The position numbers and the translations under genes were made by a program. 64,000 nucleotides of DNA, from the NCBI RefSeq assembly GCF_003426945.1, contig NZ_QURO01000004.1:682001-746000 (forward strand). Reading direction: 5' to 3'. The DNA is from Thermus sediminis (GTDB lineage: Bacteria; Deinococcota; Deinococci; Deinococcales; Thermaceae). Of this stretch, positions 62,378-64,000 are shown piece after piece (within the stretch, counting starts at the first letter, position 1; the number at the start of each line of letters is the position of its first letter). Under the pieces are notes generated by a model. It was not told the origin of the DNA, searched no databases, and saw nothing but the letters and a program-made list of their open reading frames with translations.

Positions 62378-62384
62378 TAGAATA
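62378..62384. promoter_or_regulatory. Overlapping divergent leaderless promoters
   Basis: The same seven bases give TAGAAT on the plus strand (62378-62383, 7 nt before GTG 62391) and TATTCT on the minus strand (62379-62384, 6 nt before GTG 62372). Confidence 0.6.
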
Positions 62385-62390
62385 AGCCCC

Positions 62391-63233
62391 GTGGCCGTGG
62401 CCGCCCTCAAGGGCCTCCTCCCCGAAGAAGGCTTCGCCCGCCTCACCCCCCTGGGGGGGTTTGAGGCCCGGGTCTACACGGACGGGGAAAGGGTCTACAA
62501 GGTCTACGGGCGGGAAGAGGCCCACTTGGCGGCCCTCGAGGCCAGGCGCATGGCCCGGGCGGGGCTTGGGGACCTGGTCCTGGGGGTGGTGGAAGCGGAG
62601 GGGCAGGGGGTTCTGGTCACCCGGCGCTTCCCCGGGAAGCCCTTCTCCCCCGGGGCTTTCACAGAAAGGACCCTGGCCGCCCTCTCCCACCTCTTCCTCG
62701 CCCTCCACCGCCTGCCCGAACCCGGGGTGGTGACGCGGGAGGAACTCCTGGAGCGGCTTGAGCGCTTCTGCGAAAGCCTCCACCCCGTCCCCGAGGCCCT
62801 GGACCTTCTCCGCGCCCTGAAGCGGGAGGTGGACCTGGCCGCCGGGGTGGAAAGGCGCTTCTGCCACCGGGACGCCTGGGCGGGAAACCTCCTCCTGAAG
62901 GATCCAGGGGCGGAGGGCCTCGAGGTCCTGCTGGTGGACTGGGTGCGCTCAGGCGGGGACGACCCCGCCCGGGACCTGGCCCTCCTCAAGACGGGAAGCC
63001 TGGACCTCCTAGGGGAGGCCAGGGCCCGGGCGGCCCTCTTCCGCCTGGGCCGCTTCTACCCTCTAGAGGTGCGGGAGCGCCTGGCCTTTTACGTGCCCCT
63101 CACCTACCTCCACGACCTCCACTGGTTCCGCGGCAAGCGGCCCGAGGGGTTCCCGGAGGCCCTTAGGGAAAAACTGCCCAAGGCCCTCGCCTTCTTCCAA
63201 GACTGCTTTCCCCGGAAGGGGAAGGCGTGTTAG
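62391..63233 (+). CDS. Aminoglycoside phosphotransferase-like kinase
   Basis: The 280-residue kinase-fold protein has [20 protein letters not shown] (ATP Lys and helix C) near residue 37. The Brenner-type catalytic loop is in [14 protein letters not shown] near residue 158, and the metal Asp in [21 protein letters not shown] near 178. The family covers small-molecule kinases and some resistance enzymes; nothing shows a drug substrate here. The start is GTG 62391 (or 62397). Confidence 0.78.
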   Translation: MAVAALKGLLPEEGFARLTPLGGFEARVYTDGERVYKVYGREEAHLAALEARRMARAGLGDLVLGVVEAEGQGVLVTRRFPGKPFSPGAFTERTLAALSHLFLALHRLPEPGVVTREELLERLERFCESLHPVPEALDLLRALKREVDLAAGVERRFCHRDAWAGNLLLKDPGAEGLEVLLVDWVRSGGDDPARDLALLKTGSLDLLGEARARAALFRLGRFYPLEVRERLAFYVPLTYLHDLHWFRGKRPEGFPEALREKLPKALAFFQDCFPRKGKAC

Positions 63234-63243
63234 GCTCCTTGGG

Positions 63244-63870
63244 ATGAGGATCACCCTGGTGGACCACCCCCTGGTCCAGCACAAGCTGGCCCACCTTCGG
63301 GACAAGGGCACGGGCGCCAAGGACTTCCGGGAGCTAGCCCAGGAACTCTCCCTCCTCATGGCCTACGAGGCCATGAGGGACCTGGAGCTTACCGAGACCA
63401 CCGTGGAAACCCCCGTGGCCCCCGCGCGGGCAAAGGTCCTTTCCGGCAAGAAGCTCGCCCTGGTGGCCATCCTACGGGCAGGGCTGGTCATGGTGGAGGG
63501 CATCCTCAGGCTCATCCCCCACGCCCGGGTGGGGCACATCGGGATCTTCCGGGACCCCGGGTCCCTGAAGCCCGTGCCCTACTACGCCAAGCTCCCCGCT
63601 GACATCGCCGAAAGGCGGGTCTTCCTACTGGACCCCATGTTGGCCACAGGGGGTAGCGCCAGCCACGCCCTCTCCCTCCTGAAAGCGAAGGGGGCTGCGG
63701 GCATGAAGCTCATGTGCCTCATCGCCGCCCCGGAAGGGCTAGAGCGCATCGCCCAGGACCACCCCGACGCCGAGGTGGTGGTGGCGGCCATCGACGAGCG
63801 CCTCAACGAGCACGGCTACATCGTCCCCGGCCTGGGCGACGCCGGGGACCGCATCTACGGCACGAAATGA
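63244..63870 (+). CDS. upp: Uracil phosphoribosyltransferase
   Basis: The 208-residue salvage enzyme makes UMP from uracil and PRPP. It shows [15 protein letters not shown] at the start, [13 protein letters not shown], the PRPP loop [12 protein letters not shown] near residue 133, and the C-terminal [17 protein letters not shown] uracil-binding segment. The next gene starts on its stop codon (ATGA). Confidence 0.96.
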   Translation: MRITLVDHPLVQHKLAHLRDKGTGAKDFRELAQELSLLMAYEAMRDLELTETTVETPVAPARAKVLSGKKLALVAILRAGLVMVEGILRLIPHARVGHIGIFRDPGSLKPVPYYAKLPADIAERRVFLLDPMLATGGSASHALSLLKAKGAAGMKLMCLIAAPEGLERIAQDHPDAEVVVAAIDERLNEHGYIVPGLGDAGDRIYGTK

Positions 63871-64000
63871 CCGAGATCCTAAAGCGCATCGGGGTGGCCG
63901 AGCCCACGGGATCCGGTTGGCTCACGGTAGTCTTCGTCTTCCTCCTGGCCCTCTTCTTCACCTGGCGCTTCATCCCCCATGTGCGCCGCTTCGCCCTCAA
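63867..64000 (+). CDS. Start of a probable WecA/MraY-type glycosyl-phosphate transferase, partial
   Basis: Forty-four residues are visible: a short polar start, one hydrophobic helix ([19 protein letters not shown]) and PHVRRFALK at the edge, which resembles the first helix and loop of polyprenyl-phosphate N-acetylhexosaminyl-phosphate transferases. A gene of this family next to upp would fit what I recall of other bacteria, but the catalytic loops are outside the window. Confidence 0.45.
   Translation, partial: MTEILKRIGVAEPTGSGWLTVVFVFLLALFFTWRFIPHVRRFAL

Noticed and set aside
62373-62867. N-terminal extension of the radical SAM frame
   Set aside because: It is fully antisense to the kinase gene and lies upstream of the leaderless -10.

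Overview
The window is about 70% GC, gene-dense chromosomal DNA of a Thermus species (Deinococcota). The evidence is the fourteen-gene complex I operon in the T. thermophilus order nqo7-6-5-4-2-1-3-8-9-10-11-12-13-14, rpmH embedded out of frame inside rnpA (a Thermus hallmark), a DdrA/Rad52-like protein, and many -10 boxes placed 6-7 nt before the start codon, as expected for leaderless transcripts.

Layout. 1-3.5 kb: end of a probable phenylacetate-CoA-ligase-like gene, a PfkB sugar kinase, and the convergent hisC-hisB-hisH operon. 3.5-11.1 kb is an accessory patch among housekeeping genes: a 107-bp MITE-like repeat, a broken HEPN toxin with an intact MNT antitoxin, thiL, a degenerate ComB paralogue, a WecG/TagA glycosyltransferase, a TPR exoprotein, the tail of a type III restriction gene, and a DarTG DNA ADP-ribosylation toxin-antitoxin pair whose toxin frame is broken in a run of six G. 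11-13.8 kb: tRNA-Ala(CGC), ddrA, a phosphoesterase, rsmA. 13.9-27.8 kb: the nuo/nqo operon, intact except for a one-base frameshift in nuoG. 28-33.3 kb: a DUF2939 protein, arginase, yceD-rpmF, fabH-fabD-fabG. 33.4-36.3 kb: livF and a substrate-binding-protein gene cut by a 1066-bp insertion sequence. 36.3-44.5 kb: rpmH/rnpA-yidD-yidC-jag-prmC, a coiled-coil membrane protein with lptB, gltX, ftsY. 44.5-52.5 kb: DUF5522 protein, DsbB-like protein, P-type ATPase, UvrD helicase, short phosphohexomutase, MBL hydrolase, and a second copy of the MITE-like repeat. 52.6-64 kb: HD hydrolase, enoyl-CoA hydratase, deoD, a LolD-like ATPase, comB, M20 peptidase, an HspR-like regulator fused in tandem to itself, IclR with divergent malate synthase, CDGSH protein, radical SAM protein, APH-like kinase, upp, and the start of a probable WecA/MraY-type gene.

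The points most worth a second look are: (1) the HspR-like regulator encoded as a single-chain tandem dimer by a perfect 265-bp direct repeat; (2) two toxin-antitoxin modules in which the toxin frame is broken and the antitoxin frame is intact; (3) a roughly 105-bp inverted-repeat element in two copies whose 12-bp hairpin shows a compensatory base-pair change; (4) a palindromic promoter driving two divergent leaderless transcripts; (5) a P-type ATPase with PHGLP in place of PEGLP. Five one-base frameshifts lie in G/C homopolymer runs, one of them in nuoG, so sequencing error must be excluded before any is called biological.
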